In this document: piece by piece, positions 9,660 through 16,830 of the stretch
How positions within the stretch are numbered: position 1 is the stretch's first letter
Layout of the letters: each line of letters starts with the position of its first letter
Assembly (NCBI GenBank): GCA_017481875.1
Contig: JAFUOP010000014.1
Span: 27,059-91,058 of the forward strand
DNA from: Bacteroidaceae bacterium
GTDB lineage: Bacteria > Bacteroidota > Bacteroidia > Bacteroidales > Bacteroidaceae
Length of the DNA: 64,000 nucleotides
Direction of reading: 5' to 3'
Position numbers and translations under genes: made by a program
Notes under the pieces: generated by a model
What the model was told of the DNA's origin: nothing
Seen by the model: the letters and a program-made list of their open reading frames with translations, nothing else
Database searches by the model: none

Positions 9660-10103
9660 TTATCTTCTTTTTCTGAAAAATTCTTGCATCAGAGCTGTAG
9701 CCTCGTCGCTGCAAACCCCGTTTTTTACCTCAGTCTTAGGGTGTAACGCATTTGGAGCATATTTGTGGTAGCCACGTTTTTCGTCGTCGGCACCATATAC
9801 CAAGCGACCAAGTTGTGCCCAGCCGATAGCTCCTGCACACATAGGGCATGGCTCTACCGTTACATATAGAGTGCAATCATTGAGATATTTGCCACCTATG
9901 TGGGCTGCGGCAGATGTTATAGCCTGCATTTCTGCGTGGGCTGTAACATCGTTGAGTGTTTCTGTGAGGTTGTGTGCACGTGCTATTATACGCCCTTTGC
10001 ACACAATAACTGCGCCAATGGGTACCTCGTCCTCTGCATACGCTTTGCGAGCCTCTGCAAGAGCCTGCTTCATAAATTCTGTGTCGCTTGCAGTGCTGTT
10101 CAT
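9660..10103 (-). CDS. tadA: tRNA(adenine-34) deaminase / nucleoside deaminase
   Basis: Zinc deaminase converting A34 to inosine in tRNA-Arg(ACG). From the ATG at 10103 the product is 147 aa, with zinc ligands in HAEMQA (general-base Glu) and PCPMCAG and the usual helical C-terminus. The longer open frame upstream overlaps the preceding gene and is rejected: the ATG forms a 4-base ATGA overlap with that gene's stop. A guanine deaminase-like role is possible but less likely. Confidence 0.88.
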   Translation of the reverse strand: MNSTASDTEFMKQALAEARKAYAEDEVPIGAVIVCKGRIIARAHNLTETLNDVTAHAEMQAITSAAAHIGGKYLNDCTLYVTVEPCPMCAGAIGWAQLGRLVYGADDEKRGYHKYAPNALHPKTEVKNGVCSDEATALMQEFFRKRR

Positions 10104-10339
10104 CGGTTCATTTCGTGTTCGCTGAATAGTGTGGGGTAGTCGGCATCGATGCTTTTGTATATTGCGGTGAGCAATGTCTTGCGCATCCAATTGCTCTTGT
10201 TCGCAATTTTGTATTTTTTGAGATAGTCGTTTATAATCTTCATCTCCTCGTCGCTGACAAGGCATACAACACGTGAGTGGCGCACGGGTTGCACGCGCGT
10301 CGCAGTCGCTTTAAGTGTTTTTGTCTTTTTTGTGCCCAT
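10100..10339 (-). CDS. Small putative ribbon-helix-helix DNA-binding protein
   Basis: 79 aa. A basic N-terminus (GTKKTKTLKATATR) is followed by a short strand with alternating hydrophobics (HSRVVCLVSDEE) and two helices (EEMKIINDYLKKY, NWMRKTLLTAIYK), the outline of an RHH fold as in relaxosome and antitoxin proteins. The stop overlaps tadA by 4 bases (ATGA), so the two are translationally coupled. Upstream repeats of AGTGCAAA at one-helical-turn spacing could be its own operator. The family is not identified with certainty. Confidence 0.6.
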   Translation of the reverse strand: MGTKKTKTLKATATRVQPVRHSRVVCLVSDEEMKIINDYLKKYKIANKSNWMRKTLLTAIYKSIDADYPTLFSEHEMNR

Positions 10340-10363
10340 AGGAGTGATTGTTGTAATACTTTC

Positions 10364-10393
10364 GCACTATTAACAGTGCAAAAGTAGTGCAAA
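10364..10393. promoter_or_regulatory. Candidate operator of the small DNA-binding protein gene
   Basis: Two direct copies of AGTGCAAA (10375-10382 and 10386-10393) lie 11 bp apart, and an inverted copy of the core (GCACT at 10364-10368) makes a 16-bp near-palindrome with the first. The cluster overlaps the -7 box and start region of the minus-strand promoter. Repeats at one helical turn suit an RHH repressor. Confidence 0.45.
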
Positions 10394-10410
10394 TGGGTCC
10401 GAAATGCAAA
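10379..10410 (-). promoter_or_regulatory. Promoter of the RHH-tadA operon
   Basis: Reading the minus strand: TTTG (10410-10407), 20-bp spacer, TACTTTTG (10386-10379). It fully matches the Bacteroidetes consensus and lies 40 bp before the start codon at 10339. Confidence 0.65.
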
Positions 10411-10416
10411 TTTTAG

Positions 10417-10448
10417 TTTGTTTTTCGCCATAAGTAGTAGTATCTTCG
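10417..10448 (+). promoter_or_regulatory. Promoter of yraN-birA operon
   Basis: TTTG at 10417-10420, 20-bp spacer, TATCTTCG at 10441-10448; the start codon follows at 10470. It stands back to back with the minus-strand promoter, with 6 bp between the two TTTG boxes. Confidence 0.6.
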
Positions 10449-10469
10449 CCACTATAATGATAAAATGCA

Positions 10470-10832
10470 ATGGCACAACATAATCTTTTAGGGAAAAAAG
10501 GTGAGATGTTGGCAGCTCGTTATCTTCTCGATAAAGGGTATGCTATACTCGAATATAATTGGCGCAGTGGGCATAAAGAAATTGACCTCATTGCCCAAGA
10601 GCGCGATATTCTTGTATTTGTGGAGGTGAAGAGCCGTGCGACAGAGGCTTTTGGAGATGCCACTGACGCTGTAACCGAAGCAAAAATATCCCGTCTTATA
10701 TCTGCTGCCGAGGTTTATGTGCAAAGGAAAAAAGTTGATTTGCGTTTTCGTTTTGATATAATAACCGTAGTGGGCGATGGCGAGTGCCACAAGATTGAGC
10801 ATATCGAAGATGCCTTCTACCCAACCTGGTAG
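10470..10832 (+). CDS. YraN family protein (UPF0102, endonuclease-like)
   Basis: 120-aa protein of the UPF0102/YraN family with a restriction-endonuclease-like fold. The conserved core is visible: GKKGEMLAARYL near the N-terminus, then EIDLIAQ and LVFVEVKSR giving the D...ExK metal-binding pattern. Cellular role is not settled; links with DNA uptake and repair are proposed for the family. It opens a three-gene unit with an MmcQ/YjbR protein and birA. Confidence 0.88.
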   Translation: MAQHNLLGKKGEMLAARYLLDKGYAILEYNWRSGHKEIDLIAQERDILVFVEVKSRATEAFGDATDAVTEAKISRLISAAEVYVQRKKVDLRFRFDIITVVGDGECHKIEHIEDAFYPTW

Positions 10833-10835
10833 CCT

Positions 10836-11183
10836 ATGAATATTGAAGATGCACGTATATATTGCTTGAGTAAGCTGGGTGCTACGGAAGATTTCCCGTT
10901 TGACGAAACCACACTTGTTTTTAGGGTAGAAAATAAAATATTTGCTATTGTCGATTTGGAAAATACCAAGTGGTTTTGTGTAAAATGTGATGCCGACAGG
11001 GCACTGGAGTTGCGCGACAGTTATCCGCAGATTACTCCCGCATGGCATATGAATAAAAAATATTGGAATCAGTTGGATATTGAGCATTTAAGCGATGCCT
11101 TGTTCTGTGAATTGGTCGATCACTCATATTGCGAGGTACTCAAGAAAATGCCGAAGAAAATTCGTGAGAAATATGGGCTGTGA
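10836..11183 (+). CDS. MmcQ/YjbR family protein
   Basis: 115 aa, a single CyaY-like YjbR domain. Visible family features are the N-terminal ARIYCLSKLGATEDFPF segment, FRVENKIFAIVDLE, and the HMNKKYWNQLDI region. YjbR proteins are proposed DNA-binding proteins, but no role is established. It starts 3 bp after yraN and overlaps the start of birA by 11 bases, so translation of the three genes is likely coupled. Confidence 0.87.
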   Translation: MNIEDARIYCLSKLGATEDFPFDETTLVFRVENKIFAIVDLENTKWFCVKCDADRALELRDSYPQITPAWHMNKKYWNQLDIEHLSDALFCELVDHSYCEVLKKMPKKIREKYGL

Positions 11184-11934
11184 TATTCCTGAATTTTATG
11201 TTGAACACCTTGCAACAATAGACTCAACCAACAGATATTCGCGTTGCAATGCTTCAAAGCTGTGGGAGCTTGCAGGTAATGCCGTGGCTGTAGTTGTTTT
11301 TGCCGATAGCCAGACAGCAGGGCGTGGCCAGCGTGGCAATGTGTGGCACTCGCAGGCCGGTGAAAACCTGTTGGCGAGTATTGTTGTGCGCCCTGTGGGC
11401 TTGCCGGTGCATTCGCAATTTGTGCTCTCACAAGTTATAGCTCTCGCAGTGCGTGCGGCTATGGGCTATTTGGGAATAGATGCTGTGCTTAAATGGCCCA
11501 ATGACATTTATGTGGGTGAGCGTAAATTGGCAGGTATTTTGGTGGAGCTTGATTGCTGTGGCTCGGTGGTGGAGCAGGCTGTAATAGGGGTGGGGTTGAA
11601 CATAAACCAAGAGCAATTCCCTGTAATGGATAAGGTACCTGTTTCAATGAAAATGCTTACAGGTGAAACCTATAATGTTGAGGAGGTCTTGGGCGTGTTA
11701 CTCGATAGCTTCTCCTACTATTATTCCTTGTTATGCCGTGGCAACCACTCCTTTATTGCCGACGATTATAAATCCCATTTGTTGGGTTATGGAAAGGTTA
11801 TGCATTATTGCGATGCCACGTCGGAGTTTGACGCAAAAATCGTAGATGTGGAGAGCAATGGCCGCCTTTGCCTGCAATGTGTCAATGGCTCTACACGCTC
11901 CTATGCCTTTAAAGAGGTGGAACTCCTTATTTAG
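11173..11934 (+). CDS. birA: Biotin-[acetyl-CoA-carboxylase] ligase
   Basis: Activates biotin with ATP and attaches it to biotin-dependent carboxylases. The 253-aa product from the ATG at 11173 has the biotinyl-5'-AMP loop GRGQRG near residue 56, the KWPNDIYV segment, and the catalytic Lys in KLAGILVE. No N-terminal winged-helix domain is present, so this is the enzyme-only form, not the E. coli-type repressor. The start overlaps the end of the YjbR gene by 11 bases; the longer upstream frame would run through that gene and is rejected. The 3' end overlaps the convergent gene by 8 bases. Confidence 0.93.
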   Translation: MGCDIPEFYVEHLATIDSTNRYSRCNASKLWELAGNAVAVVVFADSQTAGRGQRGNVWHSQAGENLLASIVVRPVGLPVHSQFVLSQVIALAVRAAMGYLGIDAVLKWPNDIYVGERKLAGILVELDCCGSVVEQAVIGVGLNINQEQFPVMDKVPVSMKMLTGETYNVEEVLGVLLDSFSYYYSLLCRGNHSFIADDYKSHLLGYGKVMHYCDATSEFDAKIVDVESNGRLCLQCVNGSTRSYAFKEVELLI

Positions 11935-12139
11935 AATCTTTCTCTCTTTCGCGGCGCAGTTTTTCACGCTTGCGCATAAGCACCCATAGAAGAGCAAGAA
12001 TAACTATTGATACCCCTACTGTTACCCATTTTTCGGTATTGCTCATTTCGTTGTTTCGAGGGAATAGAAATGCATACATAATAGCTGTGTAAACGGCAAG
12101 AATAGCAACTGTTGTATTAGGGTTTCTAAAGAATCTCAT
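11927..12139 (-). CDS. Small two-helix membrane protein
   Basis: 70 aa: a short basic start, a hydrophobic helix (residues 10-27), a polar hinge with MSNTEKW, a second helix (36-54), and a highly charged Arg/Lys/Glu tail. A GCAAAGGTA sequence (reverse TACCTTTGC) at 12159-12167 gives a convincing -7 box 20 bp upstream. I do not recognise a named family. It lies alone, converging on birA with overlapping 3' ends. Confidence 0.7.
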   Translation of the reverse strand: MRFFRNPNTTVAILAVYTAIMYAFLFPRNNEMSNTEKWVTVGVSIVILALLWVLMRKREKLRREREKDSK

Positions 12140-12307
12140 AATGTTGGAAATATTTTCTGCAAAGGTACGTATTTTTTGTTATACAATCTTAGAAAACCGT
12201 TATTTTGAAATAAGTAACACTATTCTTTAACCTTTTTTGCACGATTGCAAAAAAAAATATAATTTTACGGAGATAACAAATAATATTCATCATAAATAAA
12301 TTATCAT

Positions 12308-13018
12308 ATGGCAAAATTTAAAAGAATCCTTTTAAAGCTTAGTGGCGAAAGCCTAATGGGTGAGCAGGGTTACGGCATCGATGTTAAACGCCTTAACGAG
12401 TATGCAGAACAGATAAAAGAGGTTGCTGAAATGGGCGTTCAGGTGGGTATTGTAATTGGTGGCGGTAATATTTTCCGTGGTCTTACAGGTGCCGGTAAAG
12501 GTTTCGACCGTGTTAAAGGAGACCAGATGGGTATGATGGCTACCGTTATAAACAGCCTTGCTTTGAGTTCGGCACTTGGTGCAGCCGGTGTCCCCAATAA
12601 AGTGCTTACAGCAATACGTATGGAGCCTGTTGGCGAGTTCTATACAAAGTGGAAAGCCATTGAGGCTATGGAGGCCGGTATGGTGGTTATTATGGCTGCA
12701 GGTACCGGTAGCCCCTATTTTACAACAGACACCGGCTCTTCGTTGCGCGGTATTGAGATAGAGGCCGATGTAATGCTCAAAGGTACCCGTGTCGATGGCA
12801 TCTACACAGCCGACCCTGAAAAGGACCCCACGGCTACTAAGTTCGACGATATAAGCTACGACGAGGTCCTGAGCCGCGGTCTCAAGGTTATGGATATGAC
12901 AGCCACAGCAATGTGCAAGCAGAACAATTTGCCTATCTACGTATTTAATATGGACATTGTGGGTAACCTTAAAAAGGTTATGAACGGTGAGGAGATAGGT
13001 ACCTTCGTTCACCCTTAG
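12308..13018 (+). CDS. pyrH: UMP kinase
   Basis: Phosphorylates UMP to UDP in pyrimidine synthesis. The 236-aa amino-acid-kinase-fold protein has LLKLSGESLMG at the N-terminus, the GGGNIFRG phosphate loop near residue 57, TGSPYFTTDTG near residue 140 and the ADPEKDP nucleotide-binding segment. Length is typical of the hexameric bacterial enzyme. It is transcribed alone and ends in a strong palindromic terminator. Confidence 0.97.
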   Translation: MAKFKRILLKLSGESLMGEQGYGIDVKRLNEYAEQIKEVAEMGVQVGIVIGGGNIFRGLTGAGKGFDRVKGDQMGMMATVINSLALSSALGAAGVPNKVLTAIRMEPVGEFYTKWKAIEAMEAGMVVIMAAGTGSPYFTTDTGSSLRGIEIEADVMLKGTRVDGIYTADPEKDPTATKFDDISYDEVLSRGLKVMDMTATAMCKQNNLPIYVFNMDIVGNLKKVMNGEEIGTFVHP

Positions 13019-13030
13019 GCAATAGATAAA

Positions 13031-13079
13031 TCTCATAAAAAGTGGTTCACTTCTAAGAAGTGAACCACTTTTTATGAGA
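13031..13079. terminator. 49-bp palindromic bidirectional terminator
   Basis: Two perfect 24-base arms (TCTCATAAAAAGTGGTTCAC... and its complement) around a single central base, 12 bp after pyrH and 12 bp before the stop of the convergent beta-helix gene. T-runs lie inside both arms. Confidence 0.85.
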
Positions 13080-13091
13080 TTATCCTATAGG

Positions 13092-14747
13092 TTATTGTGC
13101 ATCTTGCGTGAGCAACCAACCGCCTGTTTGGGTAGTAGCTGTGTTTACAGCTGTGGCATTTGTGCTTATTGCGTGTACCGCGCCATTGTTTACAGTAATG
13201 CCGGTACCGTTAATTGCGTAGTCGTATGATTTTGCAAAAACAGAGCCACCGTTTATAATAATATTGTTGCCGGTGATGGCTCTTGTCTTGCGGTCGTACT
13301 CGGCTGCTACAAAATTATTTGCAGTGGCAAGAATTGTTATGTCGCCGCCGTTTATGGTCATAGTACCGTTACAATTGAATCCTTTTGAGCCCTCTCCCTT
13401 GCAATTTAGGGCTACGGTGCCATTGTCTATCAGTAGGTCGCCATCGCATTTGAACCCTCCGGCAGTGGTGGTGTCGCTGCTCAATGAGCCATCGACAATA
13501 CCTGTTATTTTGCCACCTCTTATGGTGATGTTGCCATTGCTGTTAATTATTTTTGAGCCGTTGCCTTTAACATCACCGTGTATGTTGCCGCCGTTGAGTG
13601 TGAAATCTCCACTTGTTTTGAAAATAGAGCTTTTTTCGTCGTTGGTGCGTGCTGTGATGTAGCCACCACTTATAATGGTATTGGCGGTGATGTTGGTATC
13701 AGTACCCTCGTATTCAGACTTCAAGGCTTCGCCATCGGCGTTTATTCCAAGCTTGCCCGCTTCTATTATAATGTTTCCTTTACCACAATCAACTCCATTG
13801 CCATCGGCTTTTATTTTCACAACGGGTGAAGCGTTTGCTGTTCGGCCCATTTGAAATTTATCGTTTGTGTTAAACCCGTCTTTCAGCGAAGTTATGGTGA
13901 TGCTCCCGCTACGTATGCGTATGTAGTCGTCGCTGCATATTCCGTGCCCACCGAGGCTTGTTACATTGAGTGAGCCCGTTCCGTTGAAAATGAGTTGTCC
14001 TTCACTGAAAAGCGTGCCTTTTTGGTCCTCCTCGGAACCATCGGCAGCAATAGTTGGTGCAGCGTATGTCTCGCCATCGCACAATGTGTTTGTTGTGTTT
14101 GTTCCAAGGGTGAAATAAACTGTTTTGCCACTTTGTATGTTTATGGCAGGTCCTGTGGGGTTGGTAAGCGATAGGTTGTTTACCATTATCTGGAACTTCT
14201 TGGTGCTGTATATCTTCAAAGAACCATTGCTGCAGGTTCCACGTACAATGTAGCCTACCTTGCTGCGTGTAGAGTTTATAACAATGTGGCTGTTATTGGT
14301 TACGGTGTATGTAACGTCGCTCACGTTGCTGTTGCAGGTTACGCCTGTTTCGCTAAAGTTTATGGTTATGATTTTTGTGGTACTGAAGTTCTCAATAAAA
14401 TCGCCCCATTCGTCAATGAGTTCATCGGTTTCGATGGTCTCAACAATTTCTGTAAAGTTTGTAGCATCTGCTGCGTCAAAAACCACTGTCCTGTTGTTGC
14501 TGTATGTGAGCTCTCTGCCACCATTGTTGCATGGAGATATGCTATCTACACAGGCTGTAGCATATTGGCTTGTTGTGCCATCGGTGCCCTGTACCGCCAC
14601 CAACTGTTGCGCAGGGTCAAAGGTTATCTGCTTTACATTGGTGGTGTTTACGGCCTCAAATGTGTTGTCGCTGTTGTTCACATACAAGACCTGTGCCTGT
14701 GCGCCTATCGACGCAAGCACTATAAGTGCCGAAAGTATCCTTTTCAT
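13092..14747 (-). CDS. Secreted beta-helix protein, Cthe_2159-like (DUF4353)
   Basis: 551 aa with a signal peptide (MKRILSALIVLASIGAQAQ). After a short N-terminal module ending in ITFDPAQQLVAVQGTDG comes a long run of imperfect repeats rich in Asn, Gly, Thr and Ile (NGTGSLNVTS, GGDITILAT, NIIINGGSVFAK and similar), a right-handed parallel beta-helix pattern. The segment with GHGICSDDYIRI and DGFNTND matches the Cthe_2159 carbohydrate-binding family, whose founder binds polysaccharide and calcium. No C-terminal sorting domain is visible. It is last in the VTC-DUF4956 operon, and its ATG overlaps the stop of the preceding gene by 4 bases. The ligand is unknown. Confidence 0.82.
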   Translation of the reverse strand: MKRILSALIVLASIGAQAQVLYVNNSDNTFEAVNTTNVKQITFDPAQQLVAVQGTDGTTSQYATACVDSISPCNNGGRELTYSNNRTVVFDAADATNFTEIVETIETDELIDEWGDFIENFSTTKIITINFSETGVTCNSNVSDVTYTVTNNSHIVINSTRSKVGYIVRGTCSNGSLKIYSTKKFQIMVNNLSLTNPTGPAINIQSGKTVYFTLGTNTTNTLCDGETYAAPTIAADGSEEDQKGTLFSEGQLIFNGTGSLNVTSLGGHGICSDDYIRIRSGSITITSLKDGFNTNDKFQMGRTANASPVVKIKADGNGVDCGKGNIIIEAGKLGINADGEALKSEYEGTDTNITANTIISGGYITARTNDEKSSIFKTSGDFTLNGGNIHGDVKGNGSKIINSNGNITIRGGKITGIVDGSLSSDTTTAGGFKCDGDLLIDNGTVALNCKGEGSKGFNCNGTMTINGGDITILATANNFVAAEYDRKTRAITGNNIIINGGSVFAKSYDYAINGTGITVNNGAVHAISTNATAVNTATTQTGGWLLTQDAQ

Positions 14748-15199
14748 CGCTTAATGAATTTTGCGGTCCTTCCCGATGCTTGCAACAGGTATATGCCCTT
14801 GGGTAGCTGTGCTATGGATATACTGCCGTTATTCTCTTGCTGTCGCACCTGAAATATGTGTGAACCATTAATATTATATACGTTGATAGTTTCACCTGCA
14901 TTGCAGTTTATGGCTATTTCGTCGGCCGATAGATAGGTTATGAAGTTGCCCTCCTCGGGTGCAATGTCATCAATTCCGCTGAAATCGCCAAAGTATATGC
15001 GGCTTATCTCGCTCATTGGTGCCGTGTATGTGGTACCGTTGTTTTGCAGAATATTTACATCGCTACCATTGAATGTTATTCTGCGTAGCGCATCAAGCTC
15101 TATAACGCTGTTCTCGCTGCTTGTCTCTATCATCATTTGCTGTGCGAGAGCCGGTGCTGCCAGCAGCGCAGCTGCTATAAGTGGTAAAAGTTTTTTCAT
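14744..15199 (-). CDS. Secreted protein with T9SS type A-like C-terminal domain
   Basis: 151 aa from the ATG at 15199; the open frame extends 11 residues upstream but the signal peptide (MKKLLPLIAAALLAAPALAQ) begins here. A module of about 50 residues (ALRRITFNGSDVNIL, EISRIYFGD) resembles the N-terminus of the next protein. The last 80 residues fit a type IX sorting domain: INVYNINGSHIF, then LPKGIYLLQ and a final AKFIKR. There is almost no passenger, so it may be a small surface anchor or adaptor. Start lies 11 bp after the DUF2490 gene. Confidence 0.72.
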   Translation of the reverse strand: MKKLLPLIAAALLAAPALAQQMMIETSSENSVIELDALRRITFNGSDVNILQNNGTTYTAPMSEISRIYFGDFSGIDDIAPEEGNFITYLSADEIAINCNAGETINVYNINGSHIFQVRQQENNGSISIAQLPKGIYLLQASGRTAKFIKR

Positions 15200-15209
15200 A
15201 TTATTTAAA

Positions 15210-16082
15210 TTATAAGTCAATTGAATATCCAAGGCCTATTGCGTGTGTGTTGGCTTCGCCCTTCTCGCCGGCTTTCTCAAACAGGTAATAGAACTCAATT
15301 GAGTTGTCTTTGTTTATCTTGTAGCTTGCGCCTATGCGTGAGCGCAGTTTCTCAAAACCTCTCCATTTGTCCAGGCGGCTGTAGAGCTCGGTAGATACAA
15401 AGGGGTTAACCTTGCATTTGGGAATATCCCATTTTGCAGTGATGCGCGAACGCAGAACGGTGTTGTTCTTGTGCTCTTTGAGTTCGGGCTCTGTTCTTAC
15501 AGGCAACCATTCTTTGTATTCTAATGCATTGCCCTCCTCGTCGAACATTATATTGCCATTCTCGTCTATTTGTGGCAGTATCTCAAAGCGGTGTTTCTCT
15601 TCATCGGTCATTGCCGAATTGGTACGTGTGTATTGCACGCGTTCGCGTAACGATATCTCTACACGCCCAATTTTGTACTCGCCGGTAAAAGAGAAATGGA
15701 AACGGTTTCTCTCGGTGTGGTATGCCTGGTCGTAGTTGTAGCCATCATACTCATTGTTATCATCGTCAAAGTGGTCTTTTGCTTCTCCGGGGTAGTAACC
15801 CATTATAAATATATAACCGGCATTAGCCTTAAGCCAACTGTTTATTTTGTACTGTCCGCTTATTCCGGCTGCAAAACGCTCTATATCTTTCAAGTAGTCG
15901 TTGCTGCGGAACTCAAGCTCTGCACCCACCTTGAATTTCTTGTTTATCTTCTTTGAAGCCTCGAATGTGGTCCAGAGGCCATAGTTGTCGTCATCGGCCT
16001 TTGCTGTGCTGAATGCCGAGAATATGAATGCAAATGCTGCTATGAGCGCAAATGCTTTTTTAGTTCTTGATTTTGAATTCAT
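15210..16082 (-). CDS. DUF2490 outer-membrane beta-barrel-like protein
   Basis: 290 aa with a signal peptide (cleavage after STAKA near residue 29). The mature part consists of alternating strands with aromatic ends (FKVGAELEFRSND, FHFSFTGEYKIGRVEISLRERVQY) and ends in IGLGYSIDL, a terminal strand of the outer-membrane beta-barrel type. The organisation WTTFEASKKINKKF...FRSND is that of DUF2490, whose function is unknown. Its first 23 bases overlap the 3' end of the DUF4956 gene, so expression is likely coupled. I infer an outer-membrane component of the VTC operon. Confidence 0.82.
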   Translation of the reverse strand: MNSKSRTKKAFALIAAFAFIFSAFSTAKADDDNYGLWTTFEASKKINKKFKVGAELEFRSNDYLKDIERFAAGISGQYKINSWLKANAGYIFIMGYYPGEAKDHFDDDNNEYDGYNYDQAYHTERNRFHFSFTGEYKIGRVEISLRERVQYTRTNSAMTDEEKHRFEILPQIDENGNIMFDEEGNALEYKEWLPVRTEPELKEHKNNTVLRSRITAKWDIPKCKVNPFVSTELYSRLDKWRGFEKLRSRIGASYKINKDNSIEFYYLFEKAGEKGEANTHAIGLGYSIDL

Positions 16083-16827
16083 CGCTTGGTGCTTTTATGG
16101 TTGTATCTACTGAATTAGTTGCATTGCCGTTAATGGGGCGGTAGTACATCTTTATTATAGCCGCATCTTTTAGAAAATCTATACCACCTACCTCTACTTT
16201 CACAATATCCAGCCCTGTACGTTTTTTCAGGTCTGCAATAAGTTCTTCCTCTTTGTCGGGGGTGATAAGGTCCATGTTGTCATACTTTATAACTTTGTAC
16301 GAAAGGTGGCGTATAACCAAGTTGCTCTCGCACACCCAAACCGATGCAATAAACAACAGATTGGCAAGAACCATCTCCGAGTATGACAATTCCTCTATCA
16401 CAAGGCCGTTTATGGCACTCATTGCAATTATTATAAACAGGTATGTCATTTCACGTATCGACACCTGCTCGGTGCGGTAACGTATGATGCTGAATATGGC
16501 AAAAAGGCCAAGTGCAAAGCCTGTCTTAAGTTTTACACCACCCAATAGGTATATGAGCAAGAAAATGCTTATGGCTATGAGAATGAATGTGAAAAAGTAT
16601 TCACCCTTTTTACATTTGGGGTAGTAGAAACCGCGTACAACTATGCCTACAAAAAACAGGTTTATTAAAAAACCGATAAGTAGGTTACTCATACCCGCGA
16701 GGTTCCATAAAGTGTTTTCGGCTACGCCTGCAGTGGCTGCTCCTCCTGTTATAAAATCCTCTCCTAATGTTGCGAGGGCGTTCACGGTCTGCGCTCCGCC
16801 TGCAAGAAATGTCATAAGTAAATCCAT
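16060..16827 (-). CDS. DUF4956 membrane protein
   Basis: 255 aa. After a short N-terminal segment come four to five hydrophobic helices (residues about 45-160), then a soluble C-terminal domain of about 90 residues (LIADLKKRTGLDIVKVEVGGIDFLKD). The conserved DUF4956 stretch GLFAIFSIIRYRTEQVSIREMTYLF is clear. In other bacteria DUF4956 genes are commonly next to VTC-domain polyphosphate polymerases, as here: the VTC gene ends 3 bp upstream. A role as membrane channel or exporter of the VTC product is inference. Confidence 0.9.
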   Translation of the reverse strand: MDLLMTFLAGGAQTVNALATLGEDFITGGAATAGVAENTLWNLAGMSNLLIGFLINLFFVGIVVRGFYYPKCKKGEYFFTFILIAISIFLLIYLLGGVKLKTGFALGLFAIFSIIRYRTEQVSIREMTYLFIIIAMSAINGLVIEELSYSEMVLANLLFIASVWVCESNLVIRHLSYKVIKYDNMDLITPDKEEELIADLKKRTGLDIVKVEVGGIDFLKDAAIIKMYYRPINGNATNSVDTTIKAPSDEFKIKN

Positions 16828-16830
16828 ATT

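Noticed and set aside
12219-12300. Promoter-like TTTG and CCTTTTTTGC sequence before pyrH
   Set aside because: Spacing and the TAnnTTTG box do not fit well; left unannotated.
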